Positions 5,735-7,930 of a DNA stretch of 7,930 bases are shown in pieces (position 1 is the first letter of the stretch; each line of letters opens with the position of its first letter). The position numbers and the translations under genes are program-made. Source of the DNA: an uncultured Paraprevotella sp. GTDB taxonomy: Bacteria > Bacteroidota > Bacteroidia > Bacteroidales > Bacteroidaceae. The notes under the pieces were generated by a model. It was given only the letters and a program-made list of their open reading frames with translations. It had not been told where the DNA came from and did not search any database. Location of the stretch: positions 1-7,930 of the forward strand of contig CAAFWT010000121.1 of assembly GCA_900766785.1 (NCBI GenBank). Reading direction: 5' to 3'.

Positions 5735-5761
5735 ATGGAACAACGAACCTTATCATTATAA
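5735..5761 (+). other. Possible 8-codon upstream reading frame in the fbp leader
   Basis: ATG at 5735 opens a frame reading MEQRTLSL and stop (TAA 5759-5761), ending five bases before the fbp ATG and out of frame with it. Just upstream, AGGCA-aaaa-TGCCT (5716-5729) forms a small 5-bp hairpin. The pair could affect translation of fbp, but both are short enough to occur by chance. Confidence 0.2.
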
Positions 5762-5766
5762 GCACA

Positions 5767-7752
5767 ATGCAGACCGAAGAAAAAATCAAGTCGGAAGATA
5801 TCCGACTTCTGGAAATACTCTCACAAACCTTTCCCAATGCCGACAGCGCAAGTACGGAGATTATCAACCTGGAGGCCATTCTGAATCTGCCCAAGGGTAC
5901 CGAACATTTCGTGGCCGACATCCACGGCGAGCACGAGGCTTTTCTGCACATCTTGAGGAATGCAAGCGGAAACATCAAGCGCAAAGTGACTGAGCTCTTC
6001 GATGAGGAACTCACTCCCGCTCAGATAAGTGAACTGTGCACACTCATCTATTACCCCGAGCGCCGCTTGGAGATGGCTGCTGAGGATGCTTCGGACGAAG
6101 AACTCCATACATATTACACCACCACCCTATTCCGTCTCATACAGGTATGCCGATCGGTAAGCAGCAAATACACCCGAAGCAAGGTGCGCAAAGCCTTGCC
6201 TCACCAGTTTGCATACATCATAGAGGAGATGCTGCACGAGAGTCCGAGCGACGATGACAAGGAAGCCTACTTCCATCGCATCATAGAGAGCATCATACTG
6301 ACGGGACAGGCTCAGAATTTCATCACGGCCATCTGTTCTGTCATTCAGCAACTGAGCATTGACCGCCTGCATATCCTGGGGGACATCTTCGATCGTGGCC
6401 CAGGAGCACACATCATCATGGATTACCTTATGCAGCGGGACAACTTTGACATCCAATGGGGCAATCACGATGCCCTCTGGATGGGAGCTGCAGCTGGTAA
6501 CGAATGCTGCATAGCCAATGTGCTGAGACTCTCACTGAGATACTCCAACATGGTCACTCTGGAGGATGGCTACGGTATCAATCTGGTGCCGCTGGCCACC
6601 TTTGCCATGGATGCTTATGCCGATGATCCCTGCGAGGGCTTCATGCCCATCACCACTCAGGGGCAGGTGCCTCTGGGGATGAAAAACCGTATGCTTACGG
6701 CACGCATGCACAAGGCCATCACCATCATCCAGTTCAAACTGGAGGCACAGATGAGACTCAGGCACCCTGAATGGAAGATGCAATGTCCCTTTGATTTGAG
6801 CAACATTGACTTCAACAGGATGGTATGCGTGGCAGACGGCAAGAGCTACTCACTGAAGGACTCTCTCCTCCCCACGGTGAACCCCGAAGCGCCCAACATG
6901 CTCACCAATGCCGAGGCTGAACTGGTGAGAAGGTTGCGTCACTCATTCCGTGTGTCGGAAAAACTGCAGCGACACGTGCAACTGCTCTTCTCACACGGCT
7001 GCATGTACAATATCTGCAATGGCAATCTGCTCTTCCATGCATCGGTACCACTGAATGCTGATGGTACGCTCAAGGAGGTGGAGGTGTGTGGAAAGAAATA
7101 TTGCGGACGAGAACTGATGCATCACATAGGTATGTATATGCGTTCGGCTTTCCAGACGGACACGCCCAAGGCCGAGCGCAATGCCGCCAAAGACTATTTC
7201 TGGTACCTGTGGTGCGGACCCGACAGTCCACTCTTCGACAAGGACCACATGACCACCTTTGAGCGATATATGCTGCAGGACAAGGAGACTTACCACGAAG
7301 AGAAAGGCCACTACTTCAAGTTGCGTGACCAGCAGGAGGTGTGCGACCGCATCCTGGATGCATTCGGCGTGGAGGGAGAGGGACGCCACATTATCAACGG
7401 ACATGTGCCTGTGCATGCCGCCCAAGGAGAGAATCCTGTGAAGGCTGGCGGACGACTAATGGTTATCGATGGCGGATTCTCACGCGCTTACCACAACACC
7501 ACGGGTATAGCAGGATATACACTGGTTTATCACAGCCGTGGATTCCAGCTCATCCAGCATGAGCCTTTCACTAGCACCCGCGATGCTATCCTCAGACAAA
7601 CGGATATCAAGAGCAGCACGCAGATAGTGGAGATGAGCGGAAGACGCATCAGGGTGAAGGATACCGACAAGGGCCGTCAGCTGCAGACTCAGATACATGA
7701 GTTACAACAGTTGCTCTATGCCTATCGTCATGGTATTCTGAAGGAGAAATAA
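5767..7752 (+). CDS. fbp: Fructose-1,6-bisphosphatase, class III
   Basis: This 661-residue cytoplasmic enzyme hydrolyses fructose 1,6-bisphosphate to fructose 6-phosphate and phosphate in gluconeogenesis. It belongs to the class III FBPases (the Bacillus subtilis Fbp type, about 670 residues), which carry a metallophosphatase core. Motifs in order: 'NLPKGTEHFVADIHGEHEAF' region (40-59) with metal ligands D51 and H53; 'LGDIFDRG' (204-211); 'WGNHD' (231-235); 'LFSHGC' (407-412); 'WCGPDSPLFDKD' further on; and 'INGHVPVHAAQGENP' (543-557) followed by 'VIDGGFSRAYH'. All core motifs are present and the length is full. The ATG at 5767 is supported by alignment of the 'TEIINLEAILNLPKGTEHF' start of the family; ATGs at 5724 and 5735 are out of frame. 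The gene appears monocistronic, with its own divergent promoter. No T-run terminator follows; only a small A/T-rich palindrome (7772-7785). Confidence 0.97.
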   Translation: MQTEEKIKSEDIRLLEILSQTFPNADSASTEIINLEAILNLPKGTEHFVADIHGEHEAFLHILRNASGNIKRKVTELFDEELTPAQISELCTLIYYPERRLEMAAEDASDEELHTYYTTTLFRLIQVCRSVSSKYTRSKVRKALPHQFAYIIEEMLHESPSDDDKEAYFHRIIESIILTGQAQNFITAICSVIQQLSIDRLHILGDIFDRGPGAHIIMDYLMQRDNFDIQWGNHDALWMGAAAGNECCIANVLRLSLRYSNMVTLEDGYGINLVPLATFAMDAYADDPCEGFMPITTQGQVPLGMKNRMLTARMHKAITIIQFKLEAQMRLRHPEWKMQCPFDLSNIDFNRMVCVADGKSYSLKDSLLPTVNPEAPNMLTNAEAELVRRLRHSFRVSEKLQRHVQLLFSHGCMYNICNGNLLFHASVPLNADGTLKEVEVCGKKYCGRELMHHIGMYMRSAFQTDTPKAERNAAKDYFWYLWCGPDSPLFDKDHMTTFERYMLQDKETYHEEKGHYFKLRDQQEVCDRILDAFGVEGEGRHIINGHVPVHAAQGENPVKAGGRLMVIDGGFSRAYHNTTGIAGYTLVYHSRGFQLIQHEPFTSTRDAILRQTDIKSSTQIVEMSGRRIRVKDTDKGRQLQTQIHELQQLLYAYRHGILKEK

Positions 7753-7814
7753 AGCACACATGTGCAGAACAAATTATTCATAATTATCCTGACTTCGTCA
7801 ATGCGTCACCCAAA

Positions 7815-7930
7815 CTAAGATTTACAGTCAGAAAGGTCGAAAAGTGGTTTGACTGCGAGGTGCTTCTCCGTCAAGAAGAGTGTCTTAGTGAAGTAAGTCC
7901 CGTTTTCAGGCATCCTTACTCTGATTGTCA
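7815..7930 (-). CDS. Possible C-terminal fragment of an unidentified protein
   Basis: From the right edge, one minus-strand frame stays open for 37 codons and ends at TAG (7817-7815), while the other two minus frames hit stops within a few codons. The translation begins TIRVRMPENGTYFTKTLFL and continues with EKHLAVKPLFDLSDC, a plausible beta-rich C-terminus. I do not recognise a family. It would converge on fbp, leaving 62 bp between the stops (7753-7814). The fragment is too short to be sure it is coding. Confidence 0.3.
   Translation of the reverse strand, partial: TIRVRMPENGTYFTKTLFLTEKHLAVKPLFDLSDCKS

Noticed and set aside
5610..5993. 127-codon plus-strand open frame across the divergent promoter region and the fbp start
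   Set aside because: It overlaps both the Omp85-like start and the conserved fbp N-terminus in another frame, and its product is a basic, low-information sequence.
7754..7785. Terminator candidate after fbp (GCACACATGTGC and AATTAT-TC-ATAATT)
   Set aside because: The first stem is only 4 bp and the second is all A/T with no T run, so neither supports an intrinsic terminator.

Overview
The window looks like chromosome from a gut- or oral-type Bacteroidota, most likely Prevotella/Segatella or a close relative. Supporting signs are perfect TAnnTTTG promoter elements just upstream of several starts, little use of Shine-Dalgarno sites, a PCMD-domain exported protein, a POTRA-less Omp85 barrel of the Bacteroidota type, a class III fructose-1,6-bisphosphatase, and a carboxy(nor)spermidine decarboxylase (the spermidine route usual in this phylum). 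The genus is inferred from protein and promoter style, not from any marker gene.

Layout. (1) 1-280, minus: N-terminus of a TolC-type outer-membrane efflux protein that runs off the left edge. (2) 281-483: divergent control region with two tandem copies of a perfect palindrome (TGTATT-N5-AATACA) and a TAnnTTTG element that almost touches the next start codon. (3) 484-1850, plus: a two-gene signalling operon, a response regulator (receiver plus Fis-type helix-turn-helix, no AAA+ core) overlapping by 4 bp with a short membrane-anchored histidine kinase. (4) 1851-2181: a 331-bp convergent gap with a promoter-like element, two perfect hairpins and one very short lipoprotein-like reading frame. (5) 5621 down to 2182, minus: a likely three-gene operon, in transcription order an Omp85/BamA-like barrel, a PCMD-domain exported protein and nspC (3 bp between the last two). 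(6) 5622-5766: compact divergent control region with two back-to-back promoters whose -33 regions overlap. (7) 5767-7752, plus: fbp, full-length class III fructose-1,6-bisphosphatase. (8) 7753-7930: short gap and a possible C-terminal fragment of a minus-strand gene entering from the right.

How the parts may work together. The regulator/kinase pair sits back to back with the tolC-like gene. In Bacteroidota such pairs commonly accompany efflux or ABC-export clusters, so the tandem palindromes are the natural candidate binding sites for the regulator; this is inference. The minus-strand operon joins envelope proteins to a polyamine enzyme without an obvious functional reason. fbp is a gluconeogenic enzyme whose promoter is physically coupled to that of the envelope operon.

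I see no CRISPR array, insertion sequence, phage gene, tRNA or rRNA. Most of the window is ordinary chromosomal sequence. The least explained parts are the tandem palindromes with the AAA-less regulator and the convergent gap at 1851-2181.
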